Assembly: GCA_025917655.1 (NCBI GenBank)
Contig: CP084620.1
Location: 930,001 to 994,000 of the forward strand
Reading direction: 5' to 3'
Source of the DNA: Chlorella sorokiniana
Lineage: Eukaryota; Chlorophyta; Trebouxiophyceae; Chlorellales; Chlorellaceae
Length of the DNA stretch: 64,000 nt
A program made the translations under genes and the position numbers. Within the stretch, counting starts at the first letter, position 1, and every line of letters begins with the position of its first letter. Below the pieces are notes generated by a model. That model saw only the letters and a program-made list of their open reading frames with translations, was not told the DNA's origin and did not search any database. Below are positions 33,746-50,473 of this stretch, piece after piece.

Positions 33746-36700
33746 TCACTCGCAAAAGTACCTGCAGGTTGAGGAAACGCACAAGTCGGCAAAACCGCCA
33801 CATCAAGCGGGGCTGTATCCTTGAGCCACGAACAAGCGGAAGCGATACATTGGCCATGCTCTCGTGCCGCTGGCATGCATCGCGTGCGTGGCGCTTGCCT
33901 GTCGCCAAAGTTGCCGCAGCCGGGCACCACCCTGAAGTCCATGTCTATGCCCTCGTCAATCTCGCTGGTGATCACCTGGGCAGCGTGCAAGGCAGGGGCG
34001 CAGATCGGCGGCTCGGCGGCGACCAGGGGCCAGCCAGCAACTGGCTGCCCCGTGCACCAGCTGCGATGCCAGAGCGGGCAAGCGTAGGGATATGGCGGGT
34101 TCTGACCTTTATGCGGGGGAACCTCCTGCATAGTGTGTGGATGCCCTCCGGTGCAGCAATAAGGCTGCACAAATGCGGGACATTCAAGGGATGATAGGTA
34201 ATGGGGTACAGGCGTGCAGGAGCAACCGCCCTGCCAAAGGCAGGCGCTTTGAGCGAAGCTCTGCATGCCCGCCACCCTGCAGCGCGGCCGCATCCCAGCC
34301 ACCTGAGAAACAGGATCTTGCCCTCGTCCACGCCCTTGCTCAGCAGCACGTTGACCGCGCGGGTGGCGGAGCCCCAGAGCCCAGGATGGGATCCATCAGC
34401 AGCACAAAGCGGTCGGCGATGTCGGTGGGCAGCTTCTCGTACACAATCTCCTGCTCCATCACCCGATCCTCCACCCTGGGGTGTGCAAGTGGGTGTGAGT
34501 GTGTGTGGGAGGGGGTTTGGGGGAGGGGGGCGGCGGCCGCCCTGGGAATAAGCGCAAAGGGAGCACCGGCTTCACACAGTAGAGGCGGGCTGCTCTAGGG
34601 CACAAGCAAGCTACGGGATGCAAGGCTGATGCCTTGCTGCGTCGGAGACGGAAGGGCTGCGCCTGCACATCCCCGCAACCGCACCTGTGCACCAGGATCT
34701 TGCCGATCTTGATGCCCTTGCAGCAGGCGCGCAGCGCGTTCTCCATGCTCTCCCCGCTGCGGATGATGGACACGCCGCACAGCTTCTTGGCAAAGTCCAC
34801 GCCCACGTACTGGTGGCCCGTGGGGGTCACCACCACCCGTTCCCTGCAAACGGGGCACCAGCATAGCAACCAAGTTCAGAACCTGCCTCGCCTCCCTCAA
34901 TGCGCCACCAGAGCCTGATGGCCAAGCTGCCGTGAAGCCACAAGGGCGTGTTTCACCTGAAGGGCAGGTGGCCCAGGCTGGCCTCCACCACCAGGCGCAG
35001 CAGGCGATCGGCGTAGAACACATAGTCCGCCGTGGACGTTTCCCTGTCCCGCACAATAGTGTGCATGCCTCGAATCTGGAAGTTGGAAGGGATGACCTGC
35101 ATGACCAGAACTCGTGATGAGAGTGTGGCGTTGTGTGCCCTTGTATTTGCTTGTAGTTGGCTGTTGCTGGGATGCATGTCTGGCCAGCACGGTCAGCCCT
35201 CCTCTTCACACCCCTCCACCCCCACCTCCAGGTTGGGGTAGATGCGGCGAAGGTCGTGCTGCTGCAGCTTCATGCGGATGTGCTCCGTGATCAGGTCAAT
35301 GGCCACTACGTTGTCGCCCCTGCAAACGGGCAAAAAAGAGGAAAGTTGGGGGCATGCACAAGATATGGCCAGATAATGGTTAGGCAGGCCACACCATGGC
35401 ATGCAGTTGGACTCACGCTTCATTGCAGCGGTGCCACGGAATGATGATGTCCGCATACTTGCGGGAGGGCGCCACAAACTGGTCGAAGGCCGGCTTCACA
35501 AACTTGGTGTACTGATCAATCACGCCTGCCACATCACGGCCCCGCACAGCCACGTCGCGCTGGATCCTGTGATCAAGCGGGCAGGCAGCAGGCTGGGATG
35601 CGCATCCTAACATTGTGTCCATGGTAACCTGCTCATCTCTGTGCGCGCGCCCGCCCGCCCGCGCCGCGCCCCCGGCCCCAACCTGCGCGCCAGGCGCACG
35701 TCGTCGTCCGTGTCCACATACACCTTCATGTTGAGCAGGGAGCGGATCTCCTCCATGTGCAGCACCAGGATGCCCTCAATGATCACCACGTCGGCGGGCG
35801 GGACCTGCGGGCAGAGCCATGCCTTGAATGTCAGCAGAACCTCACACAGTGGTCAGCACAGCACAGACGGGGCAGGGGCGTTCAGCTGCCTGCAGCGCAC
35901 CCGACGCGTCTCGCTGCTGCGCTGGTGTGTCGTGAAGTCGTAGACCGGAATATCTACAACACGCATCTCCTGCAGGTGGAAAGCTCACAGCAGATTTGGT
36001 TCGGTATGTCCTGGTCACCACGACTGTCCCAAACTCAAAGGATGTGCAAGGGGGCAGGCAGCCGTCGTTCCACCCACCTTCAGCTCGCTAAGGCATTTGA
36101 GGATGGCTTCCTGGTCAAATGCTGAGGGATGGTCAAAGTTGTAGTCTGCGCAAAGCAAAGCAGGCGATCAAGAGAGGCCTACCAAGAGACAACAGCATTC
36201 ATGGTGGACGCGGTATTAGAGAACCTTAGAAGCAGAGGAGGCACGGCAGCCAGCACCCTGTCCCAGACCTGCAAGCCCCCAACTCACTTTTCACGTCCTG
36301 CAGCTCTTCCGGGCCCAAGTTCCGGTAGAATGAGTCCTGGCTGAGCATCACCACGCACTGGTCTGCATGTGGGTAGGCGCATGGCACCTCAGCACCGCGT
36401 GCAAGGCAGCAACACGCCCCCTTGCTTCAAGGCCAGGGCAAGCCGGCGCACCATGTAACCGCTGCATGATTTGGTCGCACACCGTAGTTTTGCCTGCAAT
36501 AGACGTGAATTCCGCAGGGCACGCATCAGCGATCAGCGCGCAGCACAGCAGAGCAGGTGCAGGGTGTTGGAACCAAAGCGGCACGCAACGGGAGCATGTC
36601 AACCAACCTCAACCAACTTTAGGCTCACCGCTTGCAGTGCCTCCGGCAACTCCAATGAAGAAAGGCTCATTGCGATGCCCACGAGCAGCACTGCGGTGAG

Positions 36701-37041
36701 GAGAACCTCCGCTGCACAGGCGGCAGGGGCAGGCGGCGGGCAGGGGCAGGCAGCGGTGGCGGCCCCAAGGGATTGCTGTGGATGCGGAGAGTGTTGCTGA
36801 TCACCATGTGTGATCACCAAGATGCCATCCTGCAGAACACACTGCCAAACCCAAGCTTTCGCCATACCCACCTGCACACTGAGTCGTGCTCCCAGGTCCC
36901 GCTGACATCCCTGTACAGCAAGCCTCCAGATGACGCTTTCGTGGTCTGAACTAGCAGCTTGCTGACATCGCCAAGCTTGGCAGAGCCGCCAATTGATCGG
37001 GCCTGGGCCCAGTCGTGACTTCTACCGTCTGTTCCCTGCAT
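33746..37041 (-). CDS. Uridine kinase-uracil phosphoribosyltransferase fusion, copy A
   Basis: Pyrimidine salvage enzyme with an N-terminal uridine/cytidine kinase and a C-terminal UPRT domain (plant UKL type). Start ATG 37041; the second exon reads [15 protein letters not shown], joined to [13 protein letters not shown] (Walker A GGTASGKTT). Then [67 protein letters not shown] (Walker-B-like) and [24 protein letters not shown] part: [60 protein letters not shown] (PRPP loop), [30 protein letters not shown] and NFGDRYFCE. The last intron (33762-33898) has a GC donor, not GT. One G seems missing at 34372-34375 in the PRPP loop (LGSG|SATRAV). Both active sites are otherwise intact. Copy B lies directly upstream on the same strand. 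Confidence 0.9.
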
Positions 37042-37498
37042 TGATCCACTGCTGCCAGTAACATATAGTGCGGCAAGATTGGAAGGTTGCTACAGTGCGC
37101 CTGAGCGACGACTTGATACCCGCTCTGCTCTTTCAGCCGTAAATGAGAGCACTTGGCACCATAATCGACTGGATGTCAGTGATAATCATTTGCGGCGCAG
37201 GGGGTGGCCATTGCATGATTGCTCACCGCAGTGGCCGCCACAGCGCGACACGACAGCGCCTCGTGGGCGGCTAGTGTGCAAGGGAGTCCTGGAGTTGCTG
37301 CAGTTTACTACGTCAATGCTGCACATTGGGTCACGTCGCGGCCATGAGCACCATGCACAGTGCAGTCATTAGGCGGCTCGGACAGATAGGTGGGCGGTTG
37401 AGTTTGAAAGGGGACCGCTGTGGGGAACACCCCGGCAGCAGTTGAGGCAAGGACGAAAAGAGAATCGCCGCAACAAGCCAGGCCTTCAGCTTGGAAGC
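37042..37498. other. Spacer between the tandem uridine kinase copies
   Basis: About 457 bases between the start of copy A and the last exon of copy B. It should hold the copy A promoter and the copy B 3' UTR. No repeat, RNA gene or remnant of a third copy was seen. Confidence 0.5.
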
Positions 37499-41335
<3,837 letters not shown>

Positions 41336-42911
41336 CCTGGTGTCAGAAGAAGCTCAACCTGCTGTTCGGTTGGCAGCAGAAAGGTGGCGGCGGCGGCAGC
41401 CTGAAGACCTGCACGGTGGAGCGGCCCTTATCATAGCGGGTTCGTCAAACGATGCATTCAAACATGGGAGAAGATGTGGGCTGCCCAATACGGCTGCGAG
41501 CGACACCTTGATGGCCGGCGGAGTTGCAGGGAGTTGCGGCGCAATTTGGCTTGTTCCTAGGTGACACAGAACTATATAAAAGTTGAAGCATAAGCAAGAT
41601 TGACGTGCAAACGGACAGGCGCACTGCAGGCACTTGACGACCCTCCTTCTTCACACACTGCTGCAAGTTTGCTGCTTGTGGGAAGACTCGACATCAACGA
41701 AATGACAGAGCAGCGCACATAGAGCATCAGATCACCCTGTGGGTCGGGCACCCATGCTGATGGGCGCGCCGCAGCCTTCTTCGCATGTAACTCTGACCGC
41801 CGTTGCACACGCCCGCATGCACGGCTGATGAAGTGGACTTGACTCAGCGTGCACACGTTCAATTTGCAGGATGCACTCGAGATAACACAGTACTTTGGCC
41901 ACAATGGTGGCCGCTCGAACTCGAAAATTGCAGCACAGGTGGGTGACAGGTTGCAATGGAAGGGAGCAAAAAGGGGAGCCCTGGGAGGAGCGGAGCAGGC
42001 AAGGCACTGTGGGAATCTCGAAGAAGATTTGGAAGCTGTGAGGGTTGATGAAGGGGTGCGAGGAGTCTGGATGCGTAACTAGGGTCCACTGCAACGGCGT
42101 CACCGGTGGGCGGTGGGCAGAGGCAGCACAGGCCTTCTCTGCTGGATTTTGGAGCCCGTGCACCGGAGAGGCGGTTTTAAGGCCACCAGGCATGGGAAAA
42201 GAAGACGCAGGGGCAGGCTATTAGTCGTACTCGCAAATGCTGTGTGGCTGTAGATGGCTAGAAAACTAGACCATGCGGTGGCTGAGTGTGGCGGCGGCAA
42301 GGCATGAGCAGCGCCACTTGCGCAGCCGCCAGCCATGAAATGGGCGGGCTGTGAGGCAGGTGGGGCTGCCACCAGCAAACAGGGAGGGGGAACGGTTGGC
42401 ACGTGGCCTTGAGCGGTCAGCCGCATGAACCAGACTGCGGAACAAAAACGCACACACAACAGGGGACGAGGGCAAGCAGAAGCACGACGCTCGGGGAAAA
42501 ACTATCACGTATCCATGGCAAGGCCAGATGCAGTAGCGGTGGGCTGGCATGGGGCAGCGGGGAGCACAACCGCTGTCAGTATGGTCAGTGCCCGGGCAGC
42601 TTAGTAAGCAGCAATAGGTGGCTATGAAAAGGGGGCCACGTAGCATGTTCGTGACTGTGAGGCAGGGGCACAGCCACGAAACAAAGGCAGCCATGTGTTG
42701 AATAGGACGCGCACGCCCTCAAGTGATTCATGCGTAATCTCTGCCAAAATGGTGAGGGAAAAGGGTGCACACTCGTGTTCGCAAAGGAGCAGGGCCCGCA
42801 GGCTGGCAGTTGAGAACAACAGTTGACCCCGGCCAGGCTGCAGCAGGGCTGCGCCACTGCAGGGACCCCGCGCAGCGCCAGGGCAGGCAGCGCTGAGCGG
42901 CACGGCGCGGC
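41336..42911. other. Long intergenic region
   Basis: About 1.6 kb between the start of uridine kinase copy B and the stop of the next minus-strand gene. It must contain the copy B promoter and the 3' UTR of the other gene. I looked for tRNA arms, tandem repeats and conserved protein segments and found none. Short open frames on both strands look random. Confidence 0.5.
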
Positions 42912-45900
42912 TCAGCAGACCTCCGCCACCTCTCCCAGCAGCAGGGCGGCCAGGGAGGGGTCCTTGCGCAGCCCGTCGGCGCTTCGCCGTGCCGCGCTGG
43001 TGGGCAGCGCAGCGCTGTGCACGTGGCCCGCACGCCGCCCGGCCTGCTCCTCGTGCCGTGCCAGGCGTGAGACGGACCAGGCGCGGCGCATGCCGTTGTC
43101 GTTCTGCAGAGGGGAGGAGGGCCGGGGTGCAGGGCGGCAGTGGGTGGGCAGGGCAGGGCGGGTTCGGTGCGGCGGGTTCAGCGCACTGCTTCCAGGGCTG
43201 AGGGCATGCAGCGGCTCGGCAGGCGGCCAGGGAAGCAGCAGGGATGCTGCAGAACAGCTGCAAGAAAGCTGTGGGGAGGCTGGCGGAAGGTGCAGAGAAG
43301 CTGCGGCGCCACGCACCGCCGGCAGGTCGTTGGTCAGCAGCTCCAGCGGCTCGTGGCGATCGGAGGGGAGTTGACCCGCCACAGCGCTCGCAGCCCCAGC
43401 GCCTGCAGGTGCGCGCGCTTGCGCACCGCGCGCCAGCGCCGCATGAAGGAACGGTTCCACTCGCGGCTGTCGGCAGCGAGGTCCCCGGGCAGCGCCTGCA
43501 CGGGGGGGGCGGGGGGAGCTCGGCGGTGGCACCCAGGGGCATGTGTGGCATGCCAGCGCTGCACGGGAGAAGGAGTTGCGGGGCCGGGCACGGCCAGCAG
43601 GCAGCAGTTGCAGGCAGCAGCCCTGCTCACCTGGCAGCACTGGCTGGTCGGCTGGTGTGGGTGCGGGCCGCGGTGGGAGGACTGCGGGCAGGCGGCGTGC
43701 GTGGGGCGCTGCCGCCCAGCTGCACCGCGGGCGGCAGCTGCTCGCTGGCCGCCGCGTCCCAGCTGGAGGACAGCACCGCCGCCACGTCGCTCGCCGAGGC
43801 GGGGAAGCTGACCGCGGCCGCGCGGCGGCCCACGCATCGCTGCAGGCCGCGCGAGGCTGCGGGCTGGCCACCACCTCCACCACAGCGTGCTGCTGAGCAG
43901 GGGGCGCTCCCTGCTGCCAGCCAAGGCCAGGTCTGGATCGCCCACCAGCACGTTGCCGTGCGGCGTGCCGGCAGCTGTGTCGCCGGAGCCGCAGGTTGGG
44001 GGGTGGCCTGTGAGGGCCTGCAGCGCCGCCGTCAGCAGCGTGGGGTCCAGCCTGGGGGTGGGCGCAGGGCACGTTGGGCAGGCAGCTGTTAGCCACCATG
44101 CCCAGTGAGAGACCCGCCCCCTTCCTCCCCCTCTCAAAAGAAAGAACATACATCAAAAACAAACAGAACGCCCTGTGGGACAGCAGGGCAGCCGCTGGTG
44201 GGCGTTGAGGCCCCCGTGCTGCTCGGCTGTGCAGCATCACAACTTGGCCGAGGGGGCTCACCCGCCGGGCTGCTTTGTTGGCGCCGTCGGTGGGGCTGCC
44301 CCAGGGTACTTGGTCACCCGCTGCGCCCAGGAGCCAACCTGCGGGGCGGGCTGGGGCACAGGGGTTGAGGCCACGGAGGGGATGCAGACCCCGCCAGAGG
44401 TGCTTGCCCCCTAGCAGTGGCTCAAACCGCCGGCCTGCTGCCTTGCTGCACCGGCGCACCTGCTGCGGCTGGGGTGCCGGCGCTGCAGGCGCCAACTCAT
44501 CCTCCTCGAAGATGGCGGGGCCGGCGGGCGCATAGGCGGTGGCATCGGGCGGCGCAAAGGGGTCCAGCGTGGCATGGGAGAGCTCGTCGGCCGAGGCCAG
44601 CTGTGGGGCGGGGGCAAGGCGGGGCATCGCAATGGTCGGCATCGGGAGCAACAGACGACAGCTGTCCCGCACGCAGGAGGTCACAGTGTCTGCCGGCGCA
44701 CACAGCAGCTGCACGAGGACCCACCATGCGGGCCAGAGGCGGCACGCCCATCCACTCGCCGCTGCCGCAGCCGACAGCCGTGTCCTCCTGGGCCTCGGGT
44801 GCCGCCATGCGCAGCCCGCGGTAGGTGCGCTGCCCGTCGGGGGCCACCACCACCTCCTCCCGCCCGCCGCTGCGCCGCACGCTGCGCAGGGAGCTGTCGC
44901 GGAGCCACCCGCCCGCACCGAGGTGTCCTGCGTGCCGCGGATGGAGCCCCCCGCACCGAGCTCTCCCGAGACAGCGCCCTGGAGAGGCCGCCCATCGGCT
45001 GCCTGCGGCGCACAGCAAGCACGGGCGATGGACAAGGTCTGGAGCAGCTGGATTACTGCCATGGGCGGCAGGAGGGCAAGGCAAGCCGACGCAAGCACGC
45101 AGGCAGCGCAGGCAGCAAACCACAGAGCATGCCGAGCCAACCCATGCTGCCCCCCCCCCAGCTGCGCACCTCCTGCTGCTGCGGACCGAGTTGTCCCGCG
45201 AGGCGGCGGCGCTGTTGGAAGCCGAGCCCCGCAGCTGCACGCTGAGCAAGGAGACGGAGGCGAGGGAGGCAGGGGTGCCGCCGCCGTCGGGCAGCGGAGG
45301 GCTGTCGCCGCCGGGAGGGCAGGCAGCGGGGCGGCCCCAGCGTCCGCCTGCTCCGCCAAGCTGCCCTGCTGGCGCTCCCGCCGAGCAAGAGCTGCCAGCA
45401 CAACCTCAGCTGGCGCGGTTTCTGCGGGGAAGGCTGTGGCAGCCGCCTGCTTGTGCGGCTGGCCTGCGGCGCTCCTCGCTGGAGGTGCCCTTTCAAGCGG
45501 GGAGGGGTCCAGCAGCGACGACTTGTCTCGGCCGCTGGGAACAGCGTCAGGCAGCCCTCCTGAGCCCGCAGTGGCCCTGCTAGCGCTTGCCAGCTCGCTG
45601 CCGCTGCTGTCCATGCCGCTCAGGTGGCAGCCGGGCAAGCCTGCCTTGCTCTGGGCGCTCGCCATCTGCCCAGCCTTGCGACCTGGCGGTGTTGCGGCGC
45701 CGGCGGGGGTGTCGCTCGCGGCAGACACAGCATCCAGGGAGGGGGTGGCGGAGTCATGGGAGCCACCGCTGGGCTGCGTGCCGCACGGGGTGCTGCTGAC
45801 GCGACGCAGGGCGGGTGCTGCAGCCGGGTCGGGGCTGACGGGGCCACCCGTCCCGCTGCCTGCAGCGGGCGGCATCCCGTCGCCGCCCTGCGCCAGGGGC

Positions 45901-46378
45901 TGCGGCAGCGAGCTAGGTCGCTGCAGGGTCAGCGCCGCCGCGGGATTCGCCATCTCTGCAAGGCTGAGCACGCTGCAGCCCGCGGCCGCATGCCCAGCGG
46001 CGGCGCTCGTCCCACACAACCTGCCCTGTTGTGACATGCTAGCAACCTCCGGTCTGCCAGGTTCCGAGACACCGATGCATGTATCGAAATCCTCCCGAGG
46101 TTGTGCAGCGCCCGCTGCCCAGCAACCCAGCTGAGCCGCCGCCCAGCTGCAGTGAAGCCGAAGTAGGTCGCGGGGTTGCTTGCGACAGCTGCTGGATGCG
46201 TTTTCCATGCCTTCCCGACCTGCAGGGATCGCTAACTAAAATTGTGAAGCCGTCGTGAGGAGCACGTGAAAGCAGCATCGCTCAGCCGCCGCCATGCAAC
46301 TCACCAGCTCTTGTCAAGCAGGTCCAGCGGATCCCCGGACTCCTTGCCACCTCCAAAAATCCGCCTGAAGAAGCCCAT
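42912..46378 (-). CDS. Unrecognised low-complexity protein
   Basis: A probable first exon starts at ATG 46378 (MGFFRRIFGGGKESGDPLDL, then LDKSW) with a good donor (ctg|gtgagt). It is followed by a long open stretch rich in Ser, Ala, Pro and Gly (about 46,200-45,180), with repeated Ser motifs such as SRDNSVRSSR, LSRALSRESSVRG and WLRDSSLRSVRRSGGREEVV. Then come VAPDGQRTYRGLRMAAPEAQ, ADELSHATLDPFAPPDATAY, FEEDELAPAAPAP, VGSWAQRVTKYPGAAPPTAP and REWNRSFMRRWRAVRKRAHL near the end, and the terminus LAALLLGEVAEVC. I know no family with this order. The Arg-x-x-Ser clusters suggest phosphorylation by basophilic kinases, and the C-terminal Trp/Arg helix may be a binding module. Exon structure is only partly resolved; a start within 46208-45950 is also possible. 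Confidence 0.5.
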
Positions 46379-46875
46379 CCTCCAACGTCGGCAGCGGACG
46401 GGATGAGAGCGCAAACAACCGTCTTTCAGTAGTTTTGCACGACCATGATGTGCAGCAAAGTCGAAGGGCGAACCTTCGATGGCGGCGGAAGAGCAAATGC
46501 GGAGGCAAGCCTGTACATTGTGTGCAAGGACCACCGCCCACTTGTCGCAAATAGGCGCAGTTGTTCTGCAAGTATAATAGGAACTCAATTGATCGCCTGC
46601 AAATCGTTCTCTGGAAGCATGACACTGCAGCCGCCAGGGGCATTGCAACGAAGCTGGACAGCTGGCAAACAGGCAGAGCGGACGGATTGCAACCACAGGA
46701 TGTACCCTGCAAACTTGCTAGTGGGGGTCTCAGAATGAAGTAATGTCTTGCAAAGGATACAACCATGCCTGCCTTCATGCGGTGGAGCCTGCAAACGTGC
46801 TGCAGTGGAATGCGCTGTCAGCTAGCAGTGGAGTGCGATGCCACAAAAAGGCGGCGCAGGAGGCGCGCTGCGCGC
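46379..46875. other. Intergenic, unknown gene upstream / PYROXD2-like 3' region
   Basis: About 500 bases, relatively A/T-rich around 46,540-46,600. It should hold the promoter of the unknown gene and the 3' UTR of the oxidoreductase gene. No further feature was recognised. Confidence 0.45.
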
Positions 46876-49800
46876 TCAAGCCGTCGCAGCCGGCAGTTGC
46901 CACCACCGCTGCAGGCCCAGGTCCCGGATCAGCGCCGCCGCCGCGCGTTGTGCCCCGCGCAGCCCACCACAGAGCCGCCCGGGTGTGTGCCGGCGCTGCA
47001 GGAGTAGAGGCCCTGCGTGCGTCAGGGGCACATCACCTCATGATCATGCATGGGAAGGCTGGGGACAGGGGACCCACTTAACCAGGCCGGCGTTCATGTG
47101 GGCAACACGGCTCGCACGCTGGAGGGCCCAGCAAGCGTAGCGGGTCCCCGGGGCCTGCCGGGAGCCTGCAGGGGCCCACCTCCAGGGGCGTGCGGTACGG
47201 GAAGCGGTCGGCGGCCGAAGCTGTTGTCGATGTGGTGGATGTGGCCGCGGGTGATGCCAAAGTAGCGCTCGATGACGGGGGGCGTCAGCGTGAAGCTGTC
47301 CACCACCAGCGAGCTGGCGCCTGGGGCAGCGGGGGCGCAGCGGTGCGCACGGCCGGCTCCGTGAGCGGGTGAGGGAGCCCGATGTCGGGCAGCTTGGCAG
47401 CACGGCAGGCATCGGCCTGGAGCGGAGCAGACCGCAGCCCCTGGCAGAAACGCCAAAGCGGGCTGTGAGGCATGGGGGTGCTGCCGCTTCACCCCAGGCT
47501 GGCGCTGGCCTGGAGAGCCCACCTGGCGCAAAGCGGTCCAGCAGGCCCAGCAGGTGCTGCACGTACCGCCCCTCCTCCGCCTCCCAGCTGGTCCCTGCCA
47601 GCTCGTAAGGCACCCACTGCACAAACAGCGCCGCGCTGTAGCGGCCCTCCGCGTCTGCGGCGGTGCGGGCAGCGGGCGGGGGTTGCACAGGCGTCAGGCC
47701 ACGCGGACTCTCCAGCTCACCAGCTCATCGGCTCACCGGCTCTTCAGCCGGCAAGACAGGCGCGCAGACGGGCATGCAAGCCAGTCACCCGTGAGCGACG
47801 GGTCCACCGTGGTCTGCCAGTAGATCTCGATGGTGGGGAAGTCGGGCAGGCGCCCCGCCTGCACGTCGGCAACGCCGCCTGCACCGCCCCAGCACGCTGC
47901 CCTCGTCCCCGGGCAGCAGGTGGGTGGTTGTGCGGTGCTGGCCGCGGTCCTCGGGCAGGCAGGAGAAGGTGGGGAGCCCCTTGAGGGCCAGGTTGACCTG
48001 GGGGCGGCATGCCAGGCGGGGGTGCGATGTATGGGGTTAGGGTTGGGTGCGGTTTTGAGGTCCAAGGAGCATCAGAGTGTGTGTTGTATGTGTGTGTGTG
48101 TGTGTGTGCGTGCGTGTGTGTGTGTGTGTGTGGAGGGGGGGACAATCTGGAGGGCACAGGGCGGTGGTGTGCGAAACAGGGCCGACAGGGAGTGCTCTGC
48201 AACCGCCCTGCTGCAAGCACGGGGGCAGAGGCGCACGCGGCTCTACCTTCATCGTGGTTCCGTCCTTGCGCTGCGCGTCCAAGCGGGCGTTGAAGTCCGG
48301 AGGGAAGGCGGACGTGCCGCCTGCCAGCTGCCGCAGGCGGTACGGGTCGGCATTGACCAGTACCGCGCGGGCCCGCCGCTCCTGGCCCCGAGAGGTGAGG
48401 ATGCCGCGGGCGGCCCCGCCCTCCACCAGGACGCTGCAGGAGGGGTGGGAGGGCGGGCTGTGGGCAAGCGCAGCAGCTGGTGGCATGCCAGAGTCACACA
48501 GCAAGGAACACGGGCTGCCTGCGCGCCACAACAGCTTCCAGCACACGTGCACCCCCACAACCAATGAAGCACGCCTCGCCCACCACGCAACACGCCCACC
48601 TGCTGGCGCCCTGGCCAGTGTGTATGCGGGCGCCAGCCTGTCGGGCCGCCGCCCGAGCCGCTGCGTCACCACCCCCATGCCCCCTCCACAACCATCCACG
48701 TGCCGTCTGCGCCGGGCAGGCGACACTGCATCAAAGAAAGCGTGGGAGGGACAGGGTTGCGGTCGCAGCGCTGCCGTGATCCGGGTTGTTTCAGAGTGGC
48801 ATGATCCCAGCCACCGCGGAGGGCTGGCGTGTGGCAGCTTGCATGCAGTGGCTGCAGCCCGCCTCACCATGTTGTGCACCAGGAAGTTCATGCCGGTGCC
48901 CGGGGTGTCCCAGCCGCCGTTCAGGCCGCTGAAGCCGTCGGTGGTCTGGTGACGGGCAGGGAAACGGGGGCTGTGAATGGCAACTGGGCCGCTTGCAGCG
49001 TCCCTCAATGCCTCGCTGATCGCCCTTGCCAATCACCTGCCCTGCCCACAAGCATTCATTCCGGGCTGGCCAACATGAGCTGGCCCCCGAGCCCCCTCAC
49101 CTTCACCCCCACCCGGCCCCCACACCCACAACCCACACCCCCAATGCACACCCCTCCCCCACCCAGCCCCGCACACACCATGCCGGCTCACCGCGTACAT
49201 GACCTTCAGCAGGTCGCTCTTGAAGCCGAAGCGGGACAGGTAGTCGGCCACGGAGCCGCGGCACAGGTCCACAAACGCGGCGCGCAGCGCGGGGCGCACG
49301 TGCCGCTCAGCCGTCTCCTCGATGCTCAGCGGCTCCTGCGGGGGCAGAGGCGGAGGCCTGCTCGCCGCACGCACGACACAAGCAGGTTTGTGTGCGAACA
49401 AAGGTCAGAATAGGGTTGTGAGAAATCGTGCGCAGGGTTTCTCAGGGATTTGGAGCGTGCCGGCATGGGGCGGACTGGCGGTGGCCCGGCCTCTCGTGCC
49501 TGCAACCAGGTGGGGCCCACATCCTGGCGCAGCGCCTCCAGCTCTGCCTGCATCGCCCGGTCAGCACGCCAGTCCTCCTGCAGGCACACACAGGTCCGTG
49601 CTGGGGGGGTGTCTGGGCCAGGCGCCCGGCGGGAGTGGGCACTGGTCCATGGGTCGGTCGCGCCCCTTGCCGCTTTGTGCAGCCGGATGCTGCGCCCGCC
49701 GCCGCCCCCGCCGCCCTCAGGCGTGCCCCACCTCGCTGAAAAACTGCACAAATTGTTGCCTGGTGGCCTCGGCGTCCGACCCGAACAGCAGGTACTTGCC

Positions 49801-50473
49801 GCCGGCGCCGGGGTGGGCAGGAAGTAGTGGGGATCTCTTCGGCGCAGCGGCAGGTCCAGCTGGAGGAGCGACAGCAGCTCCGGGGGCATGACGCCCAGCA
49901 GGTAGGCGCCTGCAGGGTGCGGGCAAGCCGGCAGTGAGCTGCTTCGGCGATAAGATGGAAGCCAAGGGCTGCTGTGGTGGGGCCGCCAGCTGCTGCTGCT
50001 CACAGGCAGCTGTGCAAGCCCACCCGTCGACTGCGGCAGGCCGGGCGCCTTGCTGAACGGGTACTCGGTGCGGCAGGCGCCCCCACGATGTCCTTCTCCT
50101 CAAACACCTCCACGCTGAGCCCCTGCCGTGCCAGCAGCGTGGCCGCCACCAAGCCGTTGTGCTGCAAACAGCGGGGAGCAAGAGCGGAGGTTAGCAAGGT
50201 AACATGCAAGCCCCTGGGTTGAACAAAGAAGAACTCTCCCTATGTCCAACTAGTCAATTATCTTCTTCACACTGCACTTACCCCAGCGCCCACGATGATC
50301 ACATCTGCAGGATCGCTGCTGCCGTTCAAGGCGGCAATGGTGGCCGTCGTGCGGCGCGTTAGGGCTGTGCCCAGCGCCGCACCACCGCTTGTAAGTAGCT
50401 GGCTCGCGGCATCAAGTCCTAGACCAATCCCTGCTACCCTTGGTGCGGCCCATCCCAGGGCTGCACGCAGCAT
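46876..50473 (-). CDS. PYROXD2/CrtI-like FAD-dependent oxidoreductase
   Basis: Starts at ATG 50473 (MLRAALGWAAPRVAGIGLGL), a presequence-like leader. Next is ADVIIVGAG, joined across an intron (donor gg|gtaagt) to HNGLVAATLLARQGLSVEVF and EEKDIVGG, the Rossmann FAD-binding motif of the phytoene-desaturase superfamily. Later exons: GAYLLGVMPPELLSLLQLDL, RRRDPHYFLPTP, LRAAFVDLCRGSVADYLSRF, TTDGFSGLNGGWDTPGTGMN, VVEGGMGVVTQRL, ARAVLVNADPYRLRQLAGGT, FPTIEIYWQTTVDPSLT, LFVQWVPYELAGTSWEAEEG, DSFTLTPPVIERYFGITRGH, IHHIDNSF and GLYSCSAGTHPGGSVVGCAG (C-terminal FAD motif), ending WWQLPAATA, TGA 46876-46878. The order matches mitochondrial PYROXD2-type proteins better than carotenoid desaturases. Substrate unknown. 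One G is probably missing near 50077 (VGG motif). Confidence 0.88.
48077..48132. repeat. (TG)n-rich tract in an intron
   Basis: Impure TG repeat with GCG and TATG interruptions, in the intron upstream (minus strand) of the exon encoding the NLALKGLPTF-like segment of the oxidoreductase gene. Confidence 0.8.

Noticed and set aside
46876-50473. Carotenoid isomerase or phytoene desaturase
   Set aside because: The FAD motifs are shared, but DGFSGLNGGWDTPGTG, the LTPPVIERYFG block and the C-terminal SAGTHPGGSVVG order fit PYROXD2-type proteins better, and the leader looks mitochondrial.
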